DNA of 64,000 bases from SZUA-442 sp963792405 (GTDB taxonomy: Bacteria > Actinomycetota > Acidimicrobiia > Spongiisociales > UBA5794): contig CAWBVU010000006.1 in NCBI GenBank assembly GCA_963792405.1, forward strand, positions 1,612,001-1,676,000. The letters run 5' to 3'. Below the pieces are notes generated by a model. That model did no database searches. It was given only the letters and a program-made list of their open reading frames with translations, and was not told the DNA's origin. Position numbers and translations under genes: made by a program. Shown here piece by piece: positions 32,171-40,365 of this stretch; position 1 is the stretch's first letter, and each line of letters starts with the position of its first letter.

Positions 32171-33408
32171 TCGAACGTGTCGCCTACCTGTCCATGCACA
32201 CGTCACCGCTGCATCAGCCGGGCACGGGCGACGCCGGGGGCATGAACGTCTACCTGGACATGCTGTCGCGGACGATGGCTCGCAGGGGCGTCGACGCCAC
32301 GGTGTTCACGAGGCGCGCGGACAGCGACACCCCCCTGGTCACCGAGGTCGTGCCCGGATACCGCGTGGTGCAGATCGAGGCAGGCCCACTCGAGCGTCTG
32401 CCGATCGCGTCCATGGTGGCGCTCGCCCCCGAGTTCTCCTCCAACCTCCTGGCGTGGATCGACGGACGGTCAGCGACCTTCGACATCGTCCACAGCCACT
32501 ACTGGCTCTCGGGGCGGGCGGGAGTCAGGGTGCGGAACCGACTGGGCATCCCGCTCGCGAACTCGTTCCACACCCTGGGGAAGGTGAAGGACGCGGTGCG
32601 GTCGCCGGACGAGAGGGCTTCGAGCCCCGAGCGGCTCCTCACGGAGGAGGAGGTGATCGCCAACTCCGACTGCGTCATCGCGTCGACGCCGTTCGAGTTC
32701 GACGACCTCCTCGAGCACTACGGTGCATCGCCCGAACGCCTGTGCGTGTCCCCCCCGGGCGTGGACCACGACGTGTTCGCTCCGGGGGATCGCACCGAGG
32801 CCAAGCGAAGGCTCGGATTCGCCGACGAGCGGATCGTGCTCTACGTGGGCAGGGTGCAGCGTCACAAGGGCACGGATCTCGCCGTCCAGGCCCTGTCGCT
32901 GATCACGGAGCCCGATCGCGGTGGCGGCACGGTCGATTCCGGGCAGGTGGTGCTCCACATCGTCGGCGGCACGAGCGGACCCGACGGCGACGATGAGCTG
33001 GAGCGCTGCCGCAGGACCGTTCGCCGCCATGGGCTCGAGGATCGTGTCCGATTCTTCGCACCCGTGCCCCACGCCTCGCTCGCCGACCACTACCGGGCGG
33101 CCGAGGTGGTGATCGTGCCGTCGCGGAGCGAATCCTTCGGCCTGGTGGCCGCCGAGGCCCAGGCCTGCGGCATCCCCGTGGTCGCCGCCAACACGGGGGG
33201 CCTCCCGTACGTCGTGAACGCCTCCGAGTCGGGCCTCCTCGTCGATGGGCACGACCCTGCGCCGTATGCGGCGGCGATCAACGCGATCCTGAACCACGGC
33301 TCCTTCGCCGATCGCCTGTCGAGGGGTGCGGTGGCCTTCAGCCAGAAGTTCTCGTGGGACTCGACGGCGAACCGCCTCCTCGAGCTCTACGAGGGCATCC
33401 GCGGCTGA
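32167..33408 (+). CDS. mshA: D-inositol-3-phosphate glycosyltransferase (MshA family)
   Basis: First step of mycothiol synthesis: transfer of GlcNAc to inositol-3-phosphate. GT4 fold with SMHTSPLHQPGTGDAGGMNVYLD at the N-terminus, the MshA hallmark; also HSHYWLSGRAG, NSFHTLGKVKD, LYVGRVQRHKGTDL and PSRSESFGLVAAEAQACG (the E-x7-E region). 413 residues from GTG, overlapping the upstream stop. Distinguishing MshA from sucrose-phosphate-type GT4 proteins rests on the N-terminal motif. Confidence 0.88.
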   Translation: MIERVAYLSMHTSPLHQPGTGDAGGMNVYLDMLSRTMARRGVDATVFTRRADSDTPLVTEVVPGYRVVQIEAGPLERLPIASMVALAPEFSSNLLAWIDGRSATFDIVHSHYWLSGRAGVRVRNRLGIPLANSFHTLGKVKDAVRSPDERASSPERLLTEEEVIANSDCVIASTPFEFDDLLEHYGASPERLCVSPPGVDHDVFAPGDRTEAKRRLGFADERIVLYVGRVQRHKGTDLAVQALSLITEPDRGGGTVDSGQVVLHIVGGTSGPDGDDELERCRRTVRRHGLEDRVRFFAPVPHASLADHYRAAEVVIVPSRSESFGLVAAEAQACGIPVVAANTGGLPYVVNASESGLLVDGHDPAPYAAAINAILNHGSFADRLSRGAVAFSQKFSWDSTANRLLELYEGIRG

Positions 33409-33759
33409 CCATCCGCGAAAAGATTCGCCCACCGACTTAGGCACAGGGAGTTGTGCACAACACCCTGTGGACAACGGTGGATATGTGGACAAACCCACGA
33501 TCACAGGCGTGGGAGGCCCCACTTGACCCCAGGTGTCGAGGCTCGAGGGCCACGATCGTCCGCCCCGGTCGTCGTTCAGGGCCGTTGAACGGCCACCACC
33601 GGTGACGTATCGTGCAATTCGGAAGGCCCGATGTGCCGACGCAGCAGGATCTCGTCAGGGGAAGTGCGGGACGCCACTGCGGGAGTTCGTCGGGCCCTTC
33701 CGCGTGCGGAGGGGAGGCGCCACGCGACGCGTCGGGCATCCGGCCCCTACGCTGACCCC
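33409..33759. other. 351-bp non-coding region with DnaA-box cluster
   Basis: Between mshA and the VOC gene. It holds a DnaA-box-like cluster: palindromic TTGTGCACAA (33451-33460), TGTGGACAA (33466-33474) and TGTGGACAA (33484-33492), the latter two 18 bp apart. A hairpin GGCCGT-TGA-ACGGCC (33580-33594) could end mshA, and another, CCCTTCCGC-gt-GCGGAGGGG, spans 33695-33714. Short open frames here look spurious (arginine-rich, no ribosome site). The VOC promoter is at the right end. Confidence 0.6.
33748..33753 (+). promoter_or_regulatory. -10 box of the VOC gene (leaderless pattern)
   Basis: TACGCT, 6 nt, then ATG 33760. Confidence 0.55.
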
Positions 33760-34308
33760 ATGGCGATCCTCCGGGCACTGAACCTCCCGATCGACTGGAC
33801 CGCGTTCGGATGGCCTCCGCACCCCGAGCTCGGGGGCGTGGTGCTCGGCACGGGCGACCCCGAGTGGGGCTGGGAGCCCGCCGCGCCCGCCTTCCCCGTG
33901 CGAACGATGACCATCCCGTCCGGAGAGATGGTGCCGGGATTCACCGTCGACCACGTCGTCCTGCTCGTGCCCGATCTCGAACGGGCGGTGTCGACCCTCG
34001 ATCGTATCGGTGTCGAGCCCCGCCTGCGGATGCGCATCCCCGGCGACCGCTCGGCCGCGTTCTTCCGCGTGGGCACCGTGCTGGAGGTGATCGAGGCTCC
34101 CGTCCGCCAGGCGTCCGTCTACGGCATCGCGCTGGCCACGTGGCAATCGCTCGAGTCGCTCGCCCTCGCCTGGCGCGCCATCGGACTGGAGGTGGGTGAC
34201 ATCAAGCCTGCGGTGCAGCCAGGCAGGAGGATCATGACGATCCATGGCCTGGACGCCGGCCTCGCGGTGATGTCGGCGGACGGGGCGGCGCCTACACCCC
34301 GAAGATGA
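33760..34308 (+). CDS. VOC/glyoxalase-like superfamily protein
   Basis: 182 residues. The segment FTVDHVVLLVPDLERAVSTLDRIGVEPRLRMRIPG (about 63-97) is a standard VOC beta-alpha-beta-beta half, followed by AAFFRVGTVLEVIE with a terminal Glu like the metal ligand; only one half is obvious and the N-terminal ~60 residues are separate. Substrate unknown. Its 3' end overlaps the convergent Clp1-like gene by 17 bp. Confidence 0.7.
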   Translation: MAILRALNLPIDWTAFGWPPHPELGGVVLGTGDPEWGWEPAAPAFPVRTMTIPSGEMVPGFTVDHVVLLVPDLERAVSTLDRIGVEPRLRMRIPGDRSAAFFRVGTVLEVIEAPVRQASVYGIALATWQSLESLALAWRAIGLEVGDIKPAVQPGRRIMTIHGLDAGLAVMSADGAAPTPRR

Positions 34309-35179
34309 CCTCGCGCAGCCTGACGCGGCTGGTGGTGAAGGTGTCGAGGTCGAGGCGCATCGAGCCGAGCCGCAACCCCCGCATCTCGTCGCCGTGCCTC
34401 GTCGCGACACGCACCGTCCCGTCGGTGTGCTCGAGCACGCCGAGGCCCATGCACCTTCCGTGCTCGTCCTGCACCCCGACGAGCATCCCGTTGAGCCTGC
34501 TCACATCGAATCCCTCGGGGAGGGTGGGGGCGAACACCGTCGTCTGCACCCGCCAGCGAGGCGGATCGGTGCCGATGTCGGAGCGGAAGGCCTCCGCTCG
34601 TGCCGCCTGACGCTCGATCGGCCCCATCGGTACGAGATCGTCGAGCGGCTCGACCTCTGCGACACGGACCGAGAGGAATCGGCGCAGCATGCCGATGACC
34701 GGTTCGAGCTCCCTCCCGCGGTGGAGGGCGACGACGAGCGCCGGCTTCACGAGCTCGGCGATGTGGTACTTCAGCGTCTGACCGACCACTCCCGACACGA
34801 CGTTCGTGGTGTCGAGCACGACGAGGTCCGCCTCCGATCGGCCGATGTCCACGAGGGCGGAGACGGCCACGACGTAGGGAAGGACCACGCCGTTGGGCTC
34901 GACCGAACCCACGAACCTCAACTCATCGGGCTCAGACAGCGTCGCCACGTCCTCGCGGCTTCGCACGACCTTCAGACCCACGCACGCGGCGGGACCGACC
35001 GTGGAGGCGCCCACGTCACCGTCCACGAACGCAACGGATCGGCCCGCATCGAGGGCATCGAGCATGAGCTGCTTCGCGAGGTGGGTCTTGCCGGTCTCGG
35101 AATCACCGATGACCATCACGACGCCGTCGACGTCCTTGATCCGCTGCCGCAACGCCTCATGGGGAGCGTCTCCGCCCAT
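34292..35179 (-). CDS. Clp1/Grc3-like P-loop polynucleotide kinase family protein
   Basis: 295 residues. P-loop GDSETGKTHLAKQL (about residues 24-37) and VAFVDGDVGASTVGPAACVGL (Walker-B-like, with the D-x-D-x-G-x-S/T arrangement of Clp1 GTP/ATPases), then DLVVLDTTNVVSG and a C-terminal domain. This is the Clp1/Nol9 kinase family, best known for RNA 5' phosphorylation in eukaryotes and archaea; bacterial members are poorly characterised. ATG chosen for GGAGGG upstream; a TAGACT box lies farther upstream at about 35208-35213. Confidence 0.75.
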   Translation of the reverse strand: MGGDAPHEALRQRIKDVDGVVMVIGDSETGKTHLAKQLMLDALDAGRSVAFVDGDVGASTVGPAACVGLKVVRSREDVATLSEPDELRFVGSVEPNGVVLPYVVAVSALVDIGRSEADLVVLDTTNVVSGVVGQTLKYHIAELVKPALVVALHRGRELEPVIGMLRRFLSVRVAEVEPLDDLVPMGPIERQAARAEAFRSDIGTDPPRWRVQTTVFAPTLPEGFDVSRLNGMLVGVQDEHGRCMGLGVLEHTDGTVRVATRHGDEMRGLRLGSMRLDLDTFTTSRVRLREVIFGV

Positions 35180-35273
35180 ACCCGGAACCCTCCTTCGCTG
35201 GTGGGAGTCTACGGCCCCGGCGATCGTCGACTGCTGCGCACCCTGCGGCTGCACGCTCCAGTCCTCGCCCCGG

Positions 35274-35972
35274 TCACATCGAAGCGGTGCGACGCGCCTC
35301 GTCGAGCCACGCGCCGAAGAACCGGTCGGCGGTGGCGTGAACCTCCTCGGCGTGCGCGCTGATGAGGGCGGACAACGCCCCGGGAGTCAGACCCGAGCCC
35401 ACGAGGAGGGCGGCTGCGCTCTCGTCCTCCATCCACGTGCTCACGATGTCCGGCGTGACCTCGGGATGGGTCTGGACGCCGAGCGCGGAGCCGAACCGGA
35501 AGGCATGGTCGTACCGGCCGGATCGGGCGATCAGGGTTCCACCGGGTGGAACGTCGAACGTGTCGCGATGGATCGCGAGCGACGATCGCTCCCCGAGCAC
35601 GCCGACGACGCCATCATCGACGAGGAGGTCGAGAGGTGCGAACGCCACCTCGGGCGCAGGGGCGAGGTAGGCGGCACCACCGAGGGCATCGGCGAGCATC
35701 TGGCATCCGAGGCACAGCCCGAGCACGGGCACGCCGCGGGCGACGACGGCACGGAGGAAATCCTTCTCCTGCTCGAGGTAGGGGTACCGGTCGGTGTCAT
35801 AGGCGCCCATCCCGCCACCGAGCACGGCGACCGCATGAACGTCGCCGACCCCGGGAAGTTCGGCCCCTTCGTCGAGGGGCACGACGTCCGTCTCGACACC
35901 ACCCTCGAGGGCGACCCTTGCGAGATGGCCCGCCGGCACCTCGTCATCGTTGCGCAGGACCGTGAGTCTCAC
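35274..35972 (-). CDS. Class I glutamine amidotransferase
   Basis: 232 residues with the catalytic nucleophile in VLGLCLGCQMLADALGG and the His-Glu pair in GVQTHPEVTPDI; VLGGGMGAYDTDRYPYLEQEKDFLR is typical of stand-alone GATase-1 proteins (GMP-synthase-like). The GTG overlaps the upstream acyl-CoA synthetase stop (GTGA). No synthetase partner domain is attached; substrate unknown. Confidence 0.85.
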   Translation of the reverse strand: MRLTVLRNDDEVPAGHLARVALEGGVETDVVPLDEGAELPGVGDVHAVAVLGGGMGAYDTDRYPYLEQEKDFLRAVVARGVPVLGLCLGCQMLADALGGAAYLAPAPEVAFAPLDLLVDDGVVGVLGERSSLAIHRDTFDVPPGGTLIARSGRYDHAFRFGSALGVQTHPEVTPDIVSTWMEDESAAALLVGSGLTPGALSALISAHAEEVHATADRFFGAWLDEARRTASM

Positions 35973-37777
35973 TTCGGGTACTCCGCCCGCAGGACACGGC
36001 GCATCACCTTCTGCGAGGCGGTGCGTGGCAGGGCGTCGACGAGTACGACCTCGTGGAGTCGGAACAGTGGATTGAGATGCTCGCGTATGCGGGCCTGCAT
36101 CATCGTGCGGAGCGACTCGGCGGACGGCCCGGATCCATCGGTGACGGCGAAGACGACCAGTCGGTCGGGGCCGCCATCGGCCGGTGGTACGGCCACGGCC
36201 GCGACGTCCTCGACGCCATCGACGGCGCCGACGACCTCCTCGAGCTCCGCGGATGACACCTTGATCCCGCCGAGGTTCATCGTGTCGTCGACCCGTCCGA
36301 GCGCGCGGTACCTGCCGGAGGCGTCACGCTCCATCTGGTCGCCGTGTCTTCGGAGGGGGCGGTGGCCCTGCGGCGTGCCGAGGTGATACACCTCGTCGTG
36401 GTCGCGGTTCAGGAGCTCGGTGGACAACCCGATCGAGGGAGGGATGAGGAAGACCTCACCGACATCGGCCGTCGCCCCGTCGTCGTCGAGCAGGATGAGG
36501 TCGAGGCCGAGCGCGGGCGTCGTGAACCGCGAGGCGTAGGCGGGGGTGAGCACCGTGCCTGTGATGTAGCCGCCGCCGATCTCCGTGCCGCCGCAGTACT
36601 CGATCACGGGAGCGCCGGCGACGTCCATCAGCCAGCGGTAGTCGTCGGGATTCGACGCCTCCCCCGTGGACGAGAGCACGCGGACCCCTGCGAGGACGCC
36701 TTCGGTGACGATCCCGGAGGCGCGCCATGCGGCGACGATCGACGGCACGAGTCCCAGCATGGTGACACCCGCGTCGCCGACGAAGCGCACGAACCCCGCG
36801 GTCGTCGGTGCATCGTCGTACAGCGCCAATGCTGCGCCGTTGAGCAGTGAGGCGTAGACGAGCCACGGTCCCATCATCCACCCCAGGTTCGTCGGCCAGG
36901 CCACCACGTCGCCCCGGTGGATGTCATGGTGGAAGCGCCCGTCCATGGCCGCCTTGATCGGCGTCACCTGGGACCAGGGGATGGCCTTGGGCTCGCCTGT
37001 GGTGCCGGAGGAGAACAGGATCGTCGTGTGGGCAGCCGCAGGCCGCTGCACGGTGGCGAGGTGTGCCCCGGGCCGCACGAACGCATCCCACCAGATGTCT
37101 GCGTCTCGCAGCTCCTCGCACGCACCGGTGTCAACCACGATGCATCGGGCTGCTCCCGCCTCGACGCACTTCGCGTACATCGGCAGCATCCTCCCGAGCC
37201 GCTCGACGCGGTCCTGGGTCACGATCGCGACCGGTCTCGTGATGTCGAGCCGCACCGCGATCTCGTCCGGTGCGAACGAGTCCGCGATCGACACGACGAC
37301 GCCACCGGCGGCGACCACGCCGAGGAACGCGACGACAGCCTCGAGGTTCATCGGCATGGCGATCGCCACTCGGTCACCGACCGCGAACCCGGCATCGGTG
37401 AACCCCGCGGCGAACGCTGCGACCCTCTCGGCGAGCTCGCGCACCGTGACGACGCGGAGCTCCCCATCGACGAGGTGGATGATGGCGGCGGCGTCCGGTG
37501 GCCCCGAGAGGCACGAATCGACGATGTTGAGCGTCGCCCCCGGGAGCCAACCGGGTGCGTAGGGGTCCGGGGAGCTCCGGATCGCCGATGGTGGTTCGGA
37601 GAAGATGATGCCGAGCTCGGAGAGCACGAGGGACCAGAAGCCGTCCACGTCGTCGACCGACCACCGGTGGAGCTCGTCGTAGCCGGCGAGCCCCAGCTCC
37701 CCGATGATCCGCTGCACGTGCGACCGTTCGATGGTCGCTCGATCCGGTGTCCACGACGGCGTGTGGCGGCCTGCCAT
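35969..37777 (-). CDS. Acetoacetyl-CoA synthetase-like AMP-forming ligase
   Basis: 602 residues. ANL-superfamily enzyme: ACAS_N-type N-terminus (LHRWSVDDVDGFWSLVLSEL), P-loop-like TTILFSSGTTGEPKAIPW (about 270-287), YCGGTEIGGGY, RVDDTMNLGGIKVSSAELEEV (hinge and A8) and the A10 lysine in PRTASQKVMRRVLR. The domain mix resembles acetoacetyl-CoA/propionyl-CoA synthetases, so acetoacetate from tyrosine breakdown is a plausible substrate. Start ATG is fixed by a TAGCCT box 7 nt upstream. It overlaps the amidotransferase downstream. Confidence 0.88.
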   Translation of the reverse strand: MAGRHTPSWTPDRATIERSHVQRIIGELGLAGYDELHRWSVDDVDGFWSLVLSELGIIFSEPPSAIRSSPDPYAPGWLPGATLNIVDSCLSGPPDAAAIIHLVDGELRVVTVRELAERVAAFAAGFTDAGFAVGDRVAIAMPMNLEAVVAFLGVVAAGGVVVSIADSFAPDEIAVRLDITRPVAIVTQDRVERLGRMLPMYAKCVEAGAARCIVVDTGACEELRDADIWWDAFVRPGAHLATVQRPAAAHTTILFSSGTTGEPKAIPWSQVTPIKAAMDGRFHHDIHRGDVVAWPTNLGWMMGPWLVYASLLNGAALALYDDAPTTAGFVRFVGDAGVTMLGLVPSIVAAWRASGIVTEGVLAGVRVLSSTGEASNPDDYRWLMDVAGAPVIEYCGGTEIGGGYITGTVLTPAYASRFTTPALGLDLILLDDDGATADVGEVFLIPPSIGLSTELLNRDHDEVYHLGTPQGHRPLRRHGDQMERDASGRYRALGRVDDTMNLGGIKVSSAELEEVVGAVDGVEDVAAVAVPPADGGPDRLVVFAVTDGSGPSAESLRTMMQARIREHLNPLFRLHEVVLVDALPRTASQKVMRRVLRAEYPK

Positions 37778-37784
37778 GGCGGCG

Positions 37785-37790
37785 AGGCTA
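37785..37790 (-). promoter_or_regulatory. -10 box of the acyl-CoA synthetase gene (leaderless pattern)
   Basis: TAGCCT on the minus strand, 7 nt before ATG 37777. Confidence 0.55.
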
Positions 37791-37855
37791 GCCCTCGGCG
37801 ATCGTGGAAAGGCGGGAGGCGACGGCGTAGGGTGTCACGTGTGGAAGGGAGATCC

Positions 37856-38410
37856 ATGCAGCACTTCACGAGATGGTGGAGATCCGCCGCACTCGGGGGC
37901 CTCGCCGTCCTGTGGCTCCTGACCTTCGCGGCACCGGCGTCCGGCGAGGTCATCGAGGGGCCGTGCACCGGCAGTGTCACCTTCAGTGACGGAACGGTCG
38001 TGACCCAGGCGACGCCCATCGACCAGACCGTGATCGTCCCCGATGGCGACACGGTGGTCTATTCGGGAGACACGACACTCTCGCCACCGGCCGAGCCGGC
38101 GCCGTTCAGTGGTGGTGTCGACGTGCGGCTCCCCTTCGGTGGATGGACGGTCGTCGATTGGGAGGGTGAGACCCAGGAGGTGTCGGTCACCGACGGGACG
38201 TACGCCTACTCGGTGCCCGGCTTCGTGCCCCGAGGCACCGGAGGGCTCGAGGTGACGGCCACACACGTGCAGCAGGGCCAGACGTGCACGGTCGCGGTCA
38301 CACTCGCACTCGAAGGCGACCCGGGGACGCCGGCGATCATCGGTGCGACCGGTACCGTGGTGTTCCTCGCAGGTGTCGTCGGGGCGGGCGTCAAGAAGAA
38401 GGTGGCGTGA
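37856..38410 (+). CDS. Secreted, C-terminally anchored protein of unknown function
   Basis: 184 residues: signal peptide (AALGGLAVLWLLTFAAPASG, 12-31), a beta-rich extracytoplasmic domain with two cysteines (GPCTGSVTF and GQTCTVAVT, likely a disulfide), and a C-terminal helix (IIGATGTVVFLAGVVGAGV) ending in KKKVA. The Gly/Pro linker before the helix is typical of wall-spanning actinobacterial proteins. GGAAGGGAG precedes the ATG. Coupled to the next gene by TGATG. Confidence 0.75.
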   Translation: MQHFTRWWRSAALGGLAVLWLLTFAAPASGEVIEGPCTGSVTFSDGTVVTQATPIDQTVIVPDGDTVVYSGDTTLSPPAEPAPFSGGVDVRLPFGGWTVVDWEGETQEVSVTDGTYAYSVPGFVPRGTGGLEVTATHVQQGQTCTVAVTLALEGDPGTPAIIGATGTVVFLAGVVGAGVKKKVA

Positions 38411-38742
38411 TGAAGGGCCATCCCATCCTCGGCACCATCTCCGGCTTCCTGTTCGGCCTGTTCCTCGGTGTCACGCTGTTCATGTACGGGGCGATCCCGC
38501 TGCACTCGCCACTCTTGTGGATCCTCCCCCTGGTCGGCATCGTCCTCGGGCTCGCGATGGCCGCGTGGGCACCGTTCGGCTCCGGGTCGACACCACAGCC
38601 TGCGACGTCGGGGGGCATCACGTACGCATCGGGTGACACGTCCCCCGCGCAGACGTCCGGGACCACCCTCGAGCAGGAGGCGGTCCCCTCGCCACCGGAC
38701 TCCGGCACCTCCGAGGACGGAGCCGAGGATCACCCGGCATAG
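38410..38742 (+). CDS. Small two-helix membrane protein
   Basis: 110 residues: two helices (ILGTISGFLFGLFLGVTLFMYG; LLWILPLVGIVLGLAMAAWAP) and a Ser/Thr/Pro/acidic tail of ~50 residues. Start overlaps the preceding stop by one base. No family recognised; likely works with the secreted protein upstream. Confidence 0.7.
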   Translation: MKGHPILGTISGFLFGLFLGVTLFMYGAIPLHSPLLWILPLVGIVLGLAMAAWAPFGSGSTPQPATSGGITYASGDTSPAQTSGTTLEQEAVPSPPDSGTSEDGAEDHPA

Positions 38743-38772
38743 GGAACGACTGAGCGCACGGCGCGGGCCGAG

Positions 38773-40245
38773 GTGACCTCGAGGCGCCCGGGCTGGTGGG
38801 GCGGCCACGCCCACGTGCTGTACACGATCGTCGTGTTCGTGGTGCTCGCCTCCCTCGACAATGCCGCCATCGGTGCGATCCCCGCGATGGTGAACCCGCT
38901 CACCGACGCCTTCGGGGTGGGATCGTCGGCCATCACCGTGCTCACAGGCGTCCAGATCCTCGCCACCGCACTCGTGGGGGTGGGGTGGGGGTATGCGGGG
39001 GACTCGCGCTCGCGCAAGCGCCTGCTCCTGTGGGGCACGATCATCTGGGCAGGCGGGCTGATGGGCTCGACGACCGCCACGGGCTACGCCGTCTTCTTCG
39101 CATGGCAGATGGTGGTGGCCGCGGGGCTCGGATCGATCGCGTCCGTCGGGTTCTCAGTGGTGTCGGACCTCGTGGCACCGGGGCGGCGAGGTCTCGCCAT
39201 GAGCTTCTGGGGGCTCTCCCAGGGGATCGGAGTGCTGGTGGGAGGTCTGCTCGCCTCCCAACTCGGCACGGAGTCGTGGCAGATGCCGCTGCGCGCCATC
39301 GGGATCACCGGGTTCGTGTTCGCCGCGCTGTACCTGCTCACCTACGAGGCGCCTCGCGGCTTCCGCGAGCCCGAGCTCGCCGCGCTGCGCGAGGACGGCA
39401 TCGAGTACGAGCACCGCATCGACCGATCCCAGCTCCCGGAGTTGGCCCGTCGCCGCTCCAACATCTGGTTGATCCTCCAGGGCATCACCGCACAGGCGGC
39501 GTACGGGTCCCTCATCTGGGTCACGTTCCTGTACCAGGAGAAGGTGCTGGCACAGGGCTACTCACAAGCGACGGCGGACAGGGTCGGCGGCCTGTTCGCC
39601 GCGCTGTTCACGGTCGGCGCCCTGTTCTCGATCCTCGCGGGCCACATCGGCGACCGGGTCCAGAAGCGCACCTTGCGGGGAAGGGCGATCGTCTCGGCGA
39701 TCGGGATCCTCGGCGCGATCCCGTTCTTCCTGGTGTTCTTCTGGGTACCCCTCCGCGGGCTCGACGTCACCGACGGCGCCGACACCCTCACCCTCGCCGC
39801 CGAGGTCCTCCGCTCGGTGGTCACCAATCCGTGGGCCTTTGCGGCGTTCGCCTCGGGCGTGGCGGCCATCGCCTTCACCTCGGCGGACAGCCCGAACTGG
39901 TTCGCGCTGATCACCGACGTCAACCTGCCGGAGCATCGTGGCACCGTCTACGGCGTCGGGAACTTCACGAACGGCATCGGGCGGTCGATCGGGAGCGCGC
40001 TGACGGGTCCCGTCGCGACCGCCCTCGAGACGTCCATGCCGCCCCCATGGAACTGGGCGCTCGGGCTGACCGGCTTCCAGGTCTTCTTCCTCCCGACGGG
40101 CTTCTGCTACTGGAAGGCCTCCCAGACCTGCCCCCGGGACATCACGGACGTGCGCACGACCATGACCGACCGGGCGGCCTCGGCGCGAGCGTCGGGTGCC
40201 GTGCCCCACACCTCGGTGGGCGAGGGGCAGGAGGGCCTGCCCTGA
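38773..40245 (+). CDS. Major facilitator superfamily transporter
   Basis: 490 residues, about twelve helices. MFS loop 2-3 motif GWGYAGDSRSRKRLLLWG (about 74-91) and the equivalent in the second half GHIGDRVQKRTLRGRAI are visible; ADSPNWFALITDVNLPEHRGTVYG is characteristic of a spinster-like/sugar-phosphate-type MFS group. GTG start. The ~45-residue tail is hydrophilic. Substrate unknown. Confidence 0.85.
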   Translation: MTSRRPGWWGGHAHVLYTIVVFVVLASLDNAAIGAIPAMVNPLTDAFGVGSSAITVLTGVQILATALVGVGWGYAGDSRSRKRLLLWGTIIWAGGLMGSTTATGYAVFFAWQMVVAAGLGSIASVGFSVVSDLVAPGRRGLAMSFWGLSQGIGVLVGGLLASQLGTESWQMPLRAIGITGFVFAALYLLTYEAPRGFREPELAALREDGIEYEHRIDRSQLPELARRRSNIWLILQGITAQAAYGSLIWVTFLYQEKVLAQGYSQATADRVGGLFAALFTVGALFSILAGHIGDRVQKRTLRGRAIVSAIGILGAIPFFLVFFWVPLRGLDVTDGADTLTLAAEVLRSVVTNPWAFAAFASGVAAIAFTSADSPNWFALITDVNLPEHRGTVYGVGNFTNGIGRSIGSALTGPVATALETSMPPPWNWALGLTGFQVFFLPTGFCYWKASQTCPRDITDVRTTMTDRAASARASGAVPHTSVGEGQEGLP

Positions 40246-40344
40246 CGATACGGTGCGGGGCGCGTCCCTCGACGACCCGCCGGGCGACGCACTCGTGATC
40301 ACGCACGGCAACACCCCTCCCGGCGGTGGTGGCGCGTCGGTTAC

Positions 40345-40363
40345 GCCGAAGCCCCTATTCGGC
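40345..40363. terminator. Hairpin between convergent MFS and aldolase genes
   Basis: GCCGAA and TTCGGC pair around a 7-nt loop just before the end of the aldolase gene; could serve either strand. No T tract. Confidence 0.35.
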
Positions 40364-40365
40364 AC

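Noticed and set aside
33409..33759. Chromosomal replication origin
   Set aside because: Only three DnaA-like boxes, no dnaA/dnaN/gyrB or AT-rich unwinding region beside them.
33533..33781. 82-codon open frame between mshA and the VOC gene
   Set aside because: Arginine/proline-rich, crosses the VOC leaderless promoter, and has no ribosome site.
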